From Cytophagaceae bacterium (GTDB lineage Bacteria > Bacteroidota > Bacteroidia > Cytophagales > Spirosomataceae), in contig JAGOAA010000002.1 in NCBI GenBank assembly GCA_017984215.1, forward strand, positions 98,530 through 162,529: 64,000 bases of DNA, in the 5' to 3' direction. The notes beneath the pieces are model-generated. The model did no database searches and was not told the origin of the DNA. It saw only the letters and a program-made list of their open reading frames with translations. The position numbers were made by a program, and so were the translations under genes. Every line of letters begins with the position of its first letter. The stretch's first letter is position 1. Shown piece after piece: positions 16,578 through 26,043 of the stretch.

Positions 16578-17666
16578 CTATAATTTCCAATAAATCTTCT
16601 TGCTATCCAGAAAGCTAGCAACCTTGATCACAATCGCCAAGGCCACAAAGGCATTAATGACTTGTGCCCAATCGGATGGAATTTGACTTAATTTCGCCGC
16701 GAAGCCCACAAAAACGTAGGTCATTTTGGTTAACCACTGCGGTACCAGCGTTTCGAAAAAGAGGTAAATAAAAATAGAGTTATTACCCATCGAATTTAGA
16801 TAGGCGGGTAATTGGAAACGTGGTTTGTCATCATGAATCCAATTGGCATAGAATAAAGCCATCATAAGTGTTACCCAGCCCGCAGATGCCACGGTAAATG
16901 ATAGCGTTGCTGTTCGCTTGATGATGGGCAAACCGGCTAAATCAAGGCCGTAGCCCACAATAATACCTAAAAAACCTAGGCCGATTAATGTTCTTAAGAC
17001 AGTCCGAGGAGGTGAAGTACGATGAATCAATCGGCCTATTAATGCGCCCCAAATCGTATGTGCGGCTGTTGGGATGGCATTCATCGCTATCCAATGCCCC
17101 GAACTAAGCTTTCCCATTAATAACATGTCGATGTAGGAACCGAAATTTTTATCTGGCGTATATGCCTGATCGAACCCGGGAATATCTGTAAATACGTACA
17201 AAGAATGCGATAGCAGCAATAAAAATAAAGAAGCGGCTAATTGCAGCGGAATGGAAAAACGTAATAATGCAAAGGTAATGAGGGTTGTAAAAGCGAGTTG
17301 GCACAATACATTCCATAACTCAAACACCATCTCACCGCGGTGCACGCAAATTAAAATGATGCCGAAGAAAAGTAATAGGAATGTACGCTTCAGTACTTTG
17401 GGCCATAATTCCGCATAGCTTGCCCCCTCATCGATGCGTTTATAGGTTGAAAAATAAAGGGCTGAGCCGGCAATCATCATAAAACCCGGTTGGAATAAAT
17501 CTAGAAAATGTAAACCTTCCCAACTCGCGTGAAAGAATTGTTGGACCACAAAAGAATGGGGAAACAAATCTTGTAGTTTGCTGTAAACTCCAGCGCTTTC
17601 GGCGGCAAGCAATACGAGGATGAAACCTCTGAAATAGTCGATAGCGGGGAAGCGTTTTTTGATCAT
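16578..17666 (-). CDS. HGSNAT/DUF5009-like acyltransferase membrane protein
   Basis: A 362-residue inner-membrane protein with about ten hydrophobic helices. The opening RFPAIDYFRGFILVLLAAES matches heparan-alpha-glucosaminide N-acetyltransferase-like (HGSNAT/NagX/DUF5009) proteins, in which D-x-x-RG begins the first helix; YLNSMGNNSIFIYLFFETL near the C-terminus is also typical. These proteins are thought to move acyl groups onto sugars across the membrane. It is divergent from the GHMP kinase gene, so a link to amino-sugar metabolism is possible but unproven. Confidence 0.75.
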   Translation of the reverse strand: MIKKRFPAIDYFRGFILVLLAAESAGVYSKLQDLFPHSFVVQQFFHASWEGLHFLDLFQPGFMMIAGSALYFSTYKRIDEGASYAELWPKVLKRTFLLLFFGIILICVHRGEMVFELWNVLCQLAFTTLITFALLRFSIPLQLAASLFLLLLSHSLYVFTDIPGFDQAYTPDKNFGSYIDMLLMGKLSSGHWIAMNAIPTAAHTIWGALIGRLIHRTSPPRTVLRTLIGLGFLGIIVGYGLDLAGLPIIKRTATLSFTVASAGWVTLMMALFYANWIHDDKPRFQLPAYLNSMGNNSIFIYLFFETLVPQWLTKMTYVFVGFAAKLSQIPSDWAQVINAFVALAIVIKVASFLDSKKIYWKL

Positions 17667-17718
17667 GGGTTTAGCTTATGACGTTCAAAGGTAAACTATT
17701 TTTTTAAATTCAATTTTG

Positions 17719-17726
17719 TACTTTTG
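17719..17726 (+). promoter_or_regulatory. Candidate -7 box of the sugar-kinase operon
   Basis: TACTTTTG matches TAnnTTTG exactly and lies 17 nt before the ATG of the GHMP kinase, implying a leader of roughly 12 nt. No clear -33 element is visible. Confidence 0.45.
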
Positions 17727-17743
17727 TTTACGAACAAAAAATT

Positions 17744-18820
17744 ATGATTGTATCTACTCCGGGTCGGATTTGCTTGTTTGGTGAACATCAAGATTATTTG
17801 GGTTTACCGGTCATTGCGGCTGCGATATCAAAACGTATTCAATTAAAGGGTGCATTTCGCCCCGATCGAATCGTTCATTTTGATTTGCCCGACATTCAAA
17901 AGATAGAATCTTTTTCGCTGGAGTTTCCTTTAGTATACACCCAAGAGCGTGATTATTTTAAAAGTGTCTTGAATGTACTTTCGAGAAAAGGGCACGTTTT
18001 TGAAAAGGGATTGGAGATTGAGGTACGCGGAAATATTCCCATTAATTCGGGTACATCCAGCTCTTCTGCTTTGCTTGTTTCGTGGGTGGAATTACTGAAT
18101 GAAATGTTTCAGCTCGGTTATTCACAAAAAGAAGTAGGGGAGATTACCTACGAGGCTGAGGTATTGGAGTTTACCGAGCCAGGTGGGATGATGGACCAGT
18201 ATTCGACCGCGGTGGGGAATGTGATTTATTTGGCGAGCCAACCGTCGATCTCGATTACGACATACCAACAAGCTTTAGGGACTTTCGTATTAGGGGATTC
18301 AGGCGAGCCAAAAGATACCTTGGGTATATTGTCCCGCGTTAAATTTGGTACGTTGGGCGGGATTCAAAAGATTAAAGCGATTGATCCTGGTTTTGATTTG
18401 GCAACAACTACGCAAGCGGTTTGTGAACAATACTGGAATCTATTGACTGAAGACGAATGGGTGTTGTTGACTGCAAATTTATCGGATCGCGATATTCTCC
18501 TAGCTGCGAAGAAAATGTTTGAAGGGGAGGAGCCTTGGGATGATCATCGTTTGGGGGTCTTATTAACTGATCATCAGAAAAATCTGCGGGAATACAAGCA
18601 GATCTCCACGCCGAAAATTGATCGCATGATTGATGCGGCATTAGGTGCGGGAGCCTTGGGTGCCAAAATTAATGGATCGGGTGGCGGCGGTTGTATGTTT
18701 GCTTATGCGCCCAACAATCCAGAAGCCGTCGTTGCAGCAATTGAACAGGCCGGCGGAAAGGCCTACATCATCCGTGTGGATGTGGGAACTCAAGAAGAAA
18801 AAGCAAGTTTATTTTATTAA
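17744..18820 (+). CDS. GHMP-family sugar kinase (galactokinase-like)
   Basis: A 358-residue cytoplasmic kinase with the three GHMP motifs: GRICLFGEHQDYLGLPVIAAA (galactokinase-type motif 1, first 25 residues), the phosphate loop GNIPINSGTSSSSALLVS near residue 103, and INGSGGGGCMFAYAP near residue 308. Galactokinase-like members phosphorylate the anomeric position of a sugar. The next gene, 3 nt downstream, is a nucleotidyltransferase, so the pair probably makes an activated NDP-sugar through a sugar-1-phosphate. The exact sugar (galactose, fucose, uronic acid or other) cannot be read from the sequence. Confidence 0.85.
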   Translation: MIVSTPGRICLFGEHQDYLGLPVIAAAISKRIQLKGAFRPDRIVHFDLPDIQKIESFSLEFPLVYTQERDYFKSVLNVLSRKGHVFEKGLEIEVRGNIPINSGTSSSSALLVSWVELLNEMFQLGYSQKEVGEITYEAEVLEFTEPGGMMDQYSTAVGNVIYLASQPSISITTYQQALGTFVLGDSGEPKDTLGILSRVKFGTLGGIQKIKAIDPGFDLATTTQAVCEQYWNLLTEDEWVLLTANLSDRDILLAAKKMFEGEEPWDDHRLGVLLTDHQKNLREYKQISTPKIDRMIDAALGAGALGAKINGSGGGGCMFAYAPNNPEAVVAAIEQAGGKAYIIRVDVGTQEEKASLFY

Positions 18821-18823
18821 GAT

Positions 18824-19693
18824 ATGAAAAAGAGATTATTGATTTTAGCAGGCGGAATGGCCTCGCGTATGAAGAAAGCGATGTCAGATGGAGCGAGCGA
18901 TTTAGATCCTAATTTGGTTGCACAGGCTAACTCGGTGACAAAGGGAATGATTCAGGTGGGGAAGAATGGGAAGACCTTGATTGACTACCAATTATACAAT
19001 GCACATTTAGCGGGTATCGAAGAAGTGATGTTGTTATTACATCCAACAGATACCGTTTCACAGGAGTATTGTGAAAGTCTGATGGCTAAAGATGCTTGTT
19101 GGGGTATGAAGATTGTTTTCGCGCGCCAACAAATCGCTGCGGATCGCGAAAAGCCTGCTGGTACGGCAGATGCGGTTTATCAGGCCTTGATGCAACATGC
19201 GGATTGGCAAACAGGACGCGTAATCGTATGTAATTCGGACAATTTGTACAGCGTAAATGCCTTGAAAACGCTTTGGAATTCAGAAGAGCCCAATGCCTTG
19301 ATTTCATATCACCGGGATAGTTTGTTGTATCCAGCGGAGCGTATTTCGGCATTCGCCTTGATCCGTACGGATGAACAAGGGTATTTATTGGAGATTATTG
19401 AGAAACCAACGGCTGAGCAGGCGTCAGAATTGATGGCCAAGATTGGTCGTTTGGGCGTTAGTATGAACGTTTTTGTATTTGAAGCGTCGGCATTCTTGCC
19501 TTATTTGGCAAAGACGCCATTCCATGCGGTGCGTAATGAGAAAGAATTGCCAACATCCGTTGTGATGTTTGGTGAGGGAGAGGGCAGAGGTTTCTATGCG
19601 ATACCTTTGGCAGAAAACGTACCGGATTTGACTTCCAAAGAGGATATCATGGTCATGCAACAGTATTTAGAAGAGACCTACGGGGATTTTTAA
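18824..19693 (+). CDS. Sugar-phosphate nucleotidyltransferase
   Basis: 289 residues with the N-terminal NTP-binding loop LILAGGMASRMKKAMSD. This is followed by GMIQVGKNGKTLIDYQLYNA, PAGTADAVYQAL and VCNSDNLYS, where the metal-binding Asp lies, and later GRLGVSMNVFVFEAS. This is the NTP_transferase (GT-A) fold that joins NTP and sugar-1-phosphate. It follows the GHMP kinase by 3 nt and likely takes its product. A 25-residue insertion after the first loop (SDGASDLDPNLVAQANSVTK) is unusual compared with short bacterial UDP/dTDP pyrophosphorylases and may mark a separate clade. Confidence 0.82.
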   Translation: MKKRLLILAGGMASRMKKAMSDGASDLDPNLVAQANSVTKGMIQVGKNGKTLIDYQLYNAHLAGIEEVMLLLHPTDTVSQEYCESLMAKDACWGMKIVFARQQIAADREKPAGTADAVYQALMQHADWQTGRVIVCNSDNLYSVNALKTLWNSEEPNALISYHRDSLLYPAERISAFALIRTDEQGYLLEIIEKPTAEQASELMAKIGRLGVSMNVFVFEASAFLPYLAKTPFHAVRNEKELPTSVVMFGEGEGRGFYAIPLAENVPDLTSKEDIMVMQQYLEETYGDF

Positions 19694-19702
19694 CATTTTC
19701 CC

Positions 19703-19731
19703 CTTTGGCAATCCTTTCAGGTTTGCCAAAG
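19703..19731. repeat. CTTTGGCAA palindrome, copy 1
   Basis: Stem CTTTGGCAATCCT / AGGTTTGCCAAAG around a TTC loop with one central mismatch. Two further copies lie at 54081-54113 and 55084-55116. It sits just after the nucleotidyltransferase stop and probably acts as part of its terminator. Confidence 0.7.
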
Positions 19732-19754
19732 TTTGAGGCTCTTTTGCGCCCATT

Positions 19755-19820
19755 CCCCAGACTAAAGTCTGGGGTTATTAATTTTTAGCCCCAGGTTTTA
19801 ACCTGGGGTTTCTTTTTTTG
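19755..19820. terminator. Two CCCCAG-type hairpins with T-tract
   Basis: CCCCAGACT-AA-AGTCTGGGG (19755-19774) and CCCCAGGTT-TT-AACCTGGGG (19789-19808), the second followed by TTTCTTTTTTT. They end the GHMP kinase-nucleotidyltransferase transcript before the GntP promoter. A third member of the family lies at 46608-46627. Confidence 0.75.
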
Positions 19821-19845
19821 TTATCTAGGAATTATTTGTACTTTG
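19817..19845 (+). promoter_or_regulatory. Promoter of the GntP permease gene
   Basis: A TTTG (19817-19820), an 18-bp spacer and TACTTTG (19839-19845) fit the Bacteroidota -33/-7 layout, with one T missing in the -7 box. The start ATG is at 19867. Confidence 0.5.
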
Positions 19846-19866
19846 GTGCAAAACCTATTTAATAAG

Positions 19867-21180
19867 ATGTCCATTGCAATCGTAATCCTGTGTATCGGCC
19901 TTTTGGTCTTTCTCATTACTTATTTAAAAGTAAATTCATTCATAGCCTTTTTATTGGTGAGTTTGTTGAGCGGCATACTATTAGGATTGCCCTTACCCGA
20001 TTTGGCGAAATCCATACAGAAAGGTTTAGGTGATACGCTAGGTTCTTTGGTTACCATTATCGTCTTAGGTGCCATGTTGGGGAAATTGGTCGCGGCGAGT
20101 GGGGCGGCCCAACAAATTTCCAGTTCCCTGATTAAACTTTTCGGAGAGAAGCATATTAGTTGGGGCTTGATGGTTACCGGTTTCGTCATTGGAATTCCAT
20201 TATTCTATAATGTAGGATTCGTATTAATGATTCCATTGATATTTGCACTCGTTCAACGCTACAAATTAAATCCCTTGATGGCGGGAGTTCCGATGATGGC
20301 ATCGTTGTCGGTGGCCCATGGATACCTTCCTCCGCATCCTTCCCCGGCGGCATTGGTTGCTCAATTTGGGGCCAACATGGGTTTGACCTTGACTTATGGG
20401 ATACTTGTTTCTATTCCGGCCATTATTTTAGCCGGACCTATCTTTGCCAAAACTTTGGTTCATATACATCCGAAGGCTTCCAAGTCATTCAGTACACAGG
20501 AAATAGGGGAGGACGCTTTGCCAAGTAAGGCAGCTAGTTTTTTAACCGCTTTGCTTCCTGTATTCCTATTAGTATGTACTACAGCTTTTGATATCCAATT
20601 AGGAAAGGATTCGCCGGCTTCCCCCATCTTACATTTAATTGCAGATCCTGCGATGGTGATGTTGATTGCGATTTGCTTTGCAACCTATACATTAGGTGTT
20701 CGAATGGGCAAGTCCATGGAATCCATCATGGGCGTCTATGCAGATGCGGTGAAGGACGTAGCGATGATTTTATTAATCATTGCTGGAGCTGGCACATTCA
20801 AGGAAGTTTTGTTGGCCTCCGGAGTGAGTAAAGAAATTGCGGGCTATTTGGGTACTTTGCCTATTCCACCTTTGGTCTTAGGCTGGTTAATGGCAGCCAT
20901 CATACGCGTATGCATTGGATCAGCAACCATAGCAGGTTTAACTGCGGCAGGTATGATTCTGCCATTGGTTGTCGCGGGAGGCGTGAATCCTAATTTGATG
21001 GTCTTAAGTATAGGAGCGGGGAGTTTGATGTTTTCCCATGTGAATGATACGGGTTTTTGGATGTTTAAGGAGTATTTCAATTTATCCGTAAAGGAAACCA
21101 TACGCTCTTGGTCTTTGATGGAAACGATCGTTTCCATTGTGGGGCTCCTAGGAGTTCTATTAATTAATGAAATAATTTAA
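19867..21180 (+). CDS. GntP-family gluconate:H+ symporter
   Basis: A 437-residue inner-membrane permease with 12-14 hydrophobic helices. GntP signatures are visible: GIPLFYNVGFVLMIPL, GVPMMASLSVAHGYLPPHPSP, VRVCIGSATIAGLTAAGM-like (here IRVCIGSATIAGLTAAGM) and SIGAGSLMFSHVNDTGFWMF. The family imports gluconate, idonate or related sugar acids by proton symport. The start is ATG 19867 (MSIAIVILC); an in-frame TTG at 19843 lies within the promoter. There is no sugar-acid kinase next to it; the GMC/gluconate-dehydrogenase-like pair is 12 kb away. Confidence 0.92.
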   Translation: MSIAIVILCIGLLVFLITYLKVNSFIAFLLVSLLSGILLGLPLPDLAKSIQKGLGDTLGSLVTIIVLGAMLGKLVAASGAAQQISSSLIKLFGEKHISWGLMVTGFVIGIPLFYNVGFVLMIPLIFALVQRYKLNPLMAGVPMMASLSVAHGYLPPHPSPAALVAQFGANMGLTLTYGILVSIPAIILAGPIFAKTLVHIHPKASKSFSTQEIGEDALPSKAASFLTALLPVFLLVCTTAFDIQLGKDSPASPILHLIADPAMVMLIAICFATYTLGVRMGKSMESIMGVYADAVKDVAMILLIIAGAGTFKEVLLASGVSKEIAGYLGTLPIPPLVLGWLMAAIIRVCIGSATIAGLTAAGMILPLVVAGGVNPNLMVLSIGAGSLMFSHVNDTGFWMFKEYFNLSVKETIRSWSLMETIVSIVGLLGVLLINEII

Positions 21181-21252
21181 TTTCTCGGCTTGCCAGATGG
21201 GTAAATATGAAAGAAATGCAAATTTCTTTTTTAGGCATTCGCCGATTATACA

Positions 21253-21321
21253 CTGATTTTTATCAGGATTGCATGTTTTTGCAAAATTTTCTTTGGCCTT
21301 TATCGGAAAATTCCTAATTTG
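21253..21321 (+). promoter_or_regulatory. Crp/Fnr-like site and promoter of the first susC
   Basis: A perfect inverted repeat CTGAT-TTTT-ATCAG lies at 21253-21266. A -33 TTTG (21292-21295), a 19-bp spacer and a -7 box TAATTTG (21315-21321) follow. The palindrome is centred roughly 65-68 bp before the likely transcription start, a class I-like position. It is nearly identical to the site before the haloperoxidase-like gene. Confidence 0.5.
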
Positions 21322-21364
21322 CCAAACTAAATGTTTTATTTTTTCATTAATTAAACTAATCAAC

Positions 21365-24300
21365 ATGAAAAAACTCTTACTCATTTGGGTTTTAACAATG
21401 ACTGTTTTCAGTTCATTATTAGCTCAAACAAGACAAGTAACTGGAAAGGTTACTGCTTCAGAGGATGGTTCTGCTCTTCCGGGAGTTAGTGTCAGCCTAA
21501 AAGGTACCTCTCGTGGTACAACAACAGGTGCAGATGGTACTTACAAGATTTCTGTAAGTGATGGTACTGCGCTTGTATTCAGCTTTGTTGGGTATAAGCA
21601 ACAAACTGTTTCTGTGGGTAGCCAATCGGTTATCAATATCTCTTTAGCTTCAGATGCTTCTGAATTAAATGAAGTTGTTGTAACTGCCCTTGGTTTAACA
21701 CGTACGAAAAACTCTTTGCCATATGCTGCACAGCAAATCAAAGGTGATGAGTTGACACGTGTTCGTTCAGGTAACGCATTCTCACAATTATCAGGTAAAG
21801 TTTCTGGTGTTCAAATTACACAAGGTAACGCAATCGGTGGATCAACAAACGTTGTTATCCGTGGTTCGAAATCTTTGACTGGTAATAACCAAGCTTTATT
21901 CGTTGTGGATGGTGTGCCTATCGATAACTCGGTAACGAACTCAACAAACCAACGTACGGGTCGTGGAGGTTATGACTATGGTAATGCTGCTGCGGATATT
22001 AACCCAGACGATATCGAGTCAATGACTGTATTGAAAGGAGCTGCGGCGACTGCACTTTACGGTTCACGTGCTTCAAACGGTGTGATCATGATCACTTCGA
22101 AAAAAGCGAAGCGTGGTTTAGGTTTGACAATCAATACAGGTCTTTCTGTAGGTACAATTGATCAAACTACATTCCCTAAATACCAAAACCAATATGGTGC
22201 TGGTTATTCAGATCCTTACCAAAAAGACGGTTTCTTCTATTTTGATGCAAACGGTGATGGAAAAGATGATTTAGTTGTTCCAACTTCAGAAGATGCTTCT
22301 TACGGAACGAAGTTTAATCCTTCGTTAATGGTTTACCACTGGGATGCATTTGATCCAGCGGGTCCAAACTACTTAAAGGCTAAGCCTTGGGTTGCTGCAC
22401 AAAATACGCCAGTTAAGTTTTACGAAACGGCTATTTCAAACAATACAAACATCTCTTTAGATGGTGCAACAGACAAAGGAACGATCAAATTCGGTTATAC
22501 ACGTAATGAAGATCGCGGAACATTGCCTAATTCAAAGGTGACTAAGAATATCATGAACTTAGGTGGTACTTACAATGTTTCTTCTAAATTGACAGCTTCT
22601 GCGACAGCAAACTTCTCAGTAGTAGAAGGTAAAGGTCGTTACGGTACTGGTTATGATGGATTGAACGTGAACCAAAACTTCCGTCAATGGTATCAAACTA
22701 ACGTTGACATTTATGAGCAACGTGATGCATATTTCCGTAATAACAAGAACATTACATGGAACTGGTCAGATCCTTCAACAGCTGCTGGATTGAAGCCTAT
22801 CTATACAGATAACTACTATTGGACTCGTTACCAAAACTACGAGAACGATACACGTACACGTGTGTTCGGTAATGCAATGTTGAACTACAAGCCAACAGAT
22901 TACTTGAACGTATTAGGACGTATCACGATGGATACTTACGATGAGTTCCAAGAGGAGCGTATCGCGGTAGGTTCTACAGATATTCCTGAGTATTCTCGTT
23001 ATGATCGTCATTTCCAAGAAATCAACTATGATTTAATTGCAAATTTCGACAAGAACGTTATGAAAGATTTGAACGTGAAAGCTTTAGCAGGTCTTAACTT
23101 GCGTAAGTCATTGAACCGTTCGATCTATGCAATCACAAATGGTGGTTTGATCGTACCAGGTCTTTATTCAATTGCTAACTCAAAAGGAACTGTTTCAGCT
23201 CCATCTGAGTCTTACAATCCACGTGAAGTATTTGGTCTATTTGCTGGTGGAACTGTTTCATACAAGGATTTCTTAACTTTGGATGGTACTGTTCGTCAAG
23301 ATCAATCTTCTACATTGCCTGTTGCTAACAACAAGTATTTGTATTATGCAGGTTCATTGAGCTGGGTATTCTCTCATCACTTACAAGATTTACCTTGGTT
23401 AACTTCAGGTAAGTTACGTGCTAACTATGCAACAGTAGGTAATGATGCACCTTGGGGTTCAATCAGCAACGTATATGATCAACCAGCTCCGTTTGGTTCG
23501 ACTATCTTGTTCTCTGTTCCAGGAACGCAAAACAATCCAGGTTTGAAGCCAGAGCAAACAATTTCGAAAGAGATTGGTGTTGAAATGGCATTTATGCAAA
23601 ACCGTTTAGGATTTGATTTGACTTATTACCACACAAATACATTGGATCAAATTATGCCAGCTGCTGTTACTACATCAACAGGTTATAACTCGACTTATGT
23701 AAACGCAGGTAACATTGAGAATAAAGGTATTGAATTAAGCCTTTATGCCAATCCAATCAAAACGGCTGATTTCTCTTGGAACGTAAACGTGAACTTTACA
23801 CGTAACCGTAACTTGGTGTTAAGCCTTTACAATGAAAGCCAAAACTTACAGTTAGCTTCATTCCAAGGTGGTGTTACATTGAACGCGACAGTGGGTGAGC
23901 CTTACGGTATCTTGAAAGGTAAGACTTGGAAATACGTAAACGGTGAGAAGTTAGTAAAAGCGAATGGTCGTTATGATATGACTACGACGACTACTAACAA
24001 CATCGGTAATGTTAATCCAAACTGGATTGGTGGTGTGAACAACTCATTCCGTTATAAAGACGTTACATTCAGTTTCTTAATTGATGTGAAGTCAGGTGGT
24101 TCAGTATTCTCACTTGATCAATACTACGGTGCTGCAACAGGTGTATTAGAAGAGTCAGCTTTATTGAATGATAAAGGAAATCCTTCTCGTGAAGAGGTAG
24201 CAAACGGTGGTGGTATTATCGTTCCAGGTGTTAAAGCTGATGGTACGAAAAACGACGTTCGTGTTGAGAACTGGTATGGTACATACGGATATGCTTACAA

Positions 24301-24571
24301 CCCACAACATCAATTCGTTTACGATGCGAGCTATGTGAAGTTACGTGAGGCGAATTTGACTTATTCATTACCTCGTTCAATCGTAGCTAAATTAGGTGGC
24401 GTTAAAGGCGTAGATTTATCTGTTTATGGACGTAACTTGTGGATCATTCACAAGAACCTTCCACACTCAGATCCTGAGGAGAATTTATCTGCAGGTAACT
24501 TGCAAGGATATCAATCAGGTGCGTATCCAACGACTCGTTCGATTGGTTTCAACGTAAAATTAGTGTTTTAA
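21365..24571 (+). CDS. SusC/RagA-family TonB-dependent outer-membrane transporter (pair 1)
   Basis: A 1068-residue outer-membrane importer. The signal peptide (KKLLLIWVLTMTVFSSLLAQ) is followed by a CarboxypepD_reg-like domain (about 22-108: TGKVTASEDGSALPGVSVSL, FSFVGYKQQTVSVGS), a TonB-box-like region (NEVVVTALG), a plug (about 115-230, with FVVDGVPIDN and DIESMTVLKGAAATALYGSR), and a 22-strand-type barrel ending in Phe (FNVKLVF). It forms a bedspring complex with the SusD encoded 21 nt downstream. Arg codons are almost all CGT, suggesting high expression. Substrate unknown; neighbours suggest peptides. The start is ATG 21365; its 5' leader and first codons closely resemble those of the second susC. 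Confidence 0.95.
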   Translation: MKKLLLIWVLTMTVFSSLLAQTRQVTGKVTASEDGSALPGVSVSLKGTSRGTTTGADGTYKISVSDGTALVFSFVGYKQQTVSVGSQSVINISLASDASELNEVVVTALGLTRTKNSLPYAAQQIKGDELTRVRSGNAFSQLSGKVSGVQITQGNAIGGSTNVVIRGSKSLTGNNQALFVVDGVPIDNSVTNSTNQRTGRGGYDYGNAAADINPDDIESMTVLKGAAATALYGSRASNGVIMITSKKAKRGLGLTINTGLSVGTIDQTTFPKYQNQYGAGYSDPYQKDGFFYFDANGDGKDDLVVPTSEDASYGTKFNPSLMVYHWDAFDPAGPNYLKAKPWVAAQNTPVKFYETAISNNTNISLDGATDKGTIKFGYTRNEDRGTLPNSKVTKNIMNLGGTYNVSSKLTASATANFSVVEGKGRYGTGYDGLNVNQNFRQWYQTNVDIYEQRDAYFRNNKNITWNWSDPSTAAGLKPIYTDNYYWTRYQNYENDTRTRVFGNAMLNYKPTDYLNVLGRITMDTYDEFQEERIAVGSTDIPEYSRYDRHFQEINYDLIANFDKNVMKDLNVKALAGLNLRKSLNRSIYAITNGGLIVPGLYSIANSKGTVSAPSESYNPREVFGLFAGGTVSYKDFLTLDGTVRQDQSSTLPVANNKYLYYAGSLSWVFSHHLQDLPWLTSGKLRANYATVGNDAPWGSISNVYDQPAPFGSTILFSVPGTQNNPGLKPEQTISKEIGVEMAFMQNRLGFDLTYYHTNTLDQIMPAAVTTSTGYNSTYVNAGNIENKGIELSLYANPIKTADFSWNVNVNFTRNRNLVLSLYNESQNLQLASFQGGVTLNATVGEPYGILKGKTWKYVNGEKLVKANGRYDMTTTTTNNIGNVNPNWIGGVNNSFRYKDVTFSFLIDVKSGGSVFSLDQYYGAATGVLEESALLNDKGNPSREEVANGGGIIVPGVKADGTKNDVRVENWYGTYGYAYNPQHQFVYDASYVKLREANLTYSLPRSIVAKLGGVKGVDLSVYGRNLWIIHKNLPHSDPEENLSAGNLQGYQSGAYPTTRSIGFNVKLVF

Positions 24572-24592
24572 TCATCCTTAATTTTGAATCAG

Positions 24593-26023
24593 ATGAAAAG
24601 AATATTTTTAGTATTTGTACCGCTTTTGTTTCTTGCAACGGCTTGTACAGAGGATCTAGCCTCATTAAATGTTGAGACAAAGAAGCCAGCGACTATTCCT
24701 GCGCCTACTTTGTTTTCAAGTGCAGTTAAATCTCTTGCGGGAAATTTAGCGACAGCGAGTGTGAACACAAACGTGTTCCGTTTTACGACTAGCCAATGGG
24801 CTATGGCGGTTTATCAAGATGAAGCACAGTACGATTTCGCTACACGTGCAATCCCGAACACTTGGTGGTCAGGAATGTACCGTGATGTATTAGCTGATTT
24901 ACGTGAATCATCTCGTTTGATCAATGCAGATGCAACTTTGTTGCCGAAAGAAAAAGCTAATAAATTAGCTATCTTGGATATCATGGAAGTTTACACGTTC
25001 TCTATCTTAGTGAACACGTTTGGTAACATTCCATATACTGAAGCATTGAATTCTGCGAAATTGTTCCCTAAGTATGATGATGCTAAAACTGTTTCTGCAG
25101 ATTTATTAGCTCGTTTGAACAATGACATTTCTAAGTTAGACGCTTCTGGTGCTGCATTTACTGCATCTGAAGATGTTGTTTACAAAGGATCTGTTGCGAA
25201 ATGGGCAAAATTTGCAAACACACTTCGTATGAAGTTGGGTATGGTATTAGCTGACGTTGATGCATCTGCTGCTAAATCTGCAGTTGAAGCGTCTGACGCT
25301 GGTGCTATCTCTGCTGCTTCTGACAATGGTTTATTTACATACCTTTCTGCATCTCCAAACCAAAATCCATTACACGTGGATATCGTTTTGGGTGGTCGTC
25401 AAGATTACATCGCTGCGAAAGATTTGATGGATAAATTGTTAGGATGGAATGATCCACGTACTGGATCTTACTTCTCAACAAACAACGGAGGTAAATATGC
25501 AGGTGGAATCGTAGGAAAGGTAAATACGTATGTTGATTTCTCTCGTGCTGGCGCGAAAGTTATCGCTGCGGATGCTCCTTACGTATTAGCTGATTATGTT
25601 GAAACTGAATTCTTGCGCGCAGAAGCAAAAGAAAGAGGATTTAACGTTTCAGGTTCTGCTGAATCGCATTACAACAACGCAATCACTGCTTCAATTTTAT
25701 ATTGGGGTGGAACTGCTGCACAAGCTGCTGAGTATTTAGCTCAAGCAGATGTTGCTTATACAACAGCAGCAGGAGATTGGAAGCAAAAAATTGGTACTCA
25801 AAAGTGGATTGCATTATACAATCGTCCTTATGAGACTTGGACTGAGATTCGTCGTCTTGACCAACCAAAAATTTCGACTCCAATCAATGCGAAGTCTGGT
25901 TTCCCTACACGTTTAACATATCCTAATACCGAGCAAACATTGAACGGTACTAACTACACAGCTGCAGCTTCTGCAATTGGTGGTGATGTTGTTACAACGA
26001 AATTGTTCTGGGATAAGAACTAA
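24593..26023 (+). CDS. SusD/RagB-family lipoprotein (pair 1)
   Basis: A 476-residue surface lipoprotein. The leader FVPLLFLATAC gives a lipobox Cys about residue 18. The helical repeat body includes QWAMAVYQDEAQYDFATRA and NTWWSGMYRDVLADL, resembling the SusD-like_2 subgroup more than classical SusD. It would cap the SusC barrel of the gene 21 nt upstream and capture ligand at the cell surface. The start is ATG 24593; the in-frame TTG at 24584 adds only three residues. A perfect hairpin terminator follows the stop. Confidence 0.9.
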   Translation: MKRIFLVFVPLLFLATACTEDLASLNVETKKPATIPAPTLFSSAVKSLAGNLATASVNTNVFRFTTSQWAMAVYQDEAQYDFATRAIPNTWWSGMYRDVLADLRESSRLINADATLLPKEKANKLAILDIMEVYTFSILVNTFGNIPYTEALNSAKLFPKYDDAKTVSADLLARLNNDISKLDASGAAFTASEDVVYKGSVAKWAKFANTLRMKLGMVLADVDASAAKSAVEASDAGAISAASDNGLFTYLSASPNQNPLHVDIVLGGRQDYIAAKDLMDKLLGWNDPRTGSYFSTNNGGKYAGGIVGKVNTYVDFSRAGAKVIAADAPYVLADYVETEFLRAEAKERGFNVSGSAESHYNNAITASILYWGGTAAQAAEYLAQADVAYTTAAGDWKQKIGTQKWIALYNRPYETWTEIRRLDQPKISTPINAKSGFPTRLTYPNTEQTLNGTNYTAAASAIGGDVVTTKLFWDKN

Positions 26024-26043
26024 TCAAGTTTAAATTGATTTTT

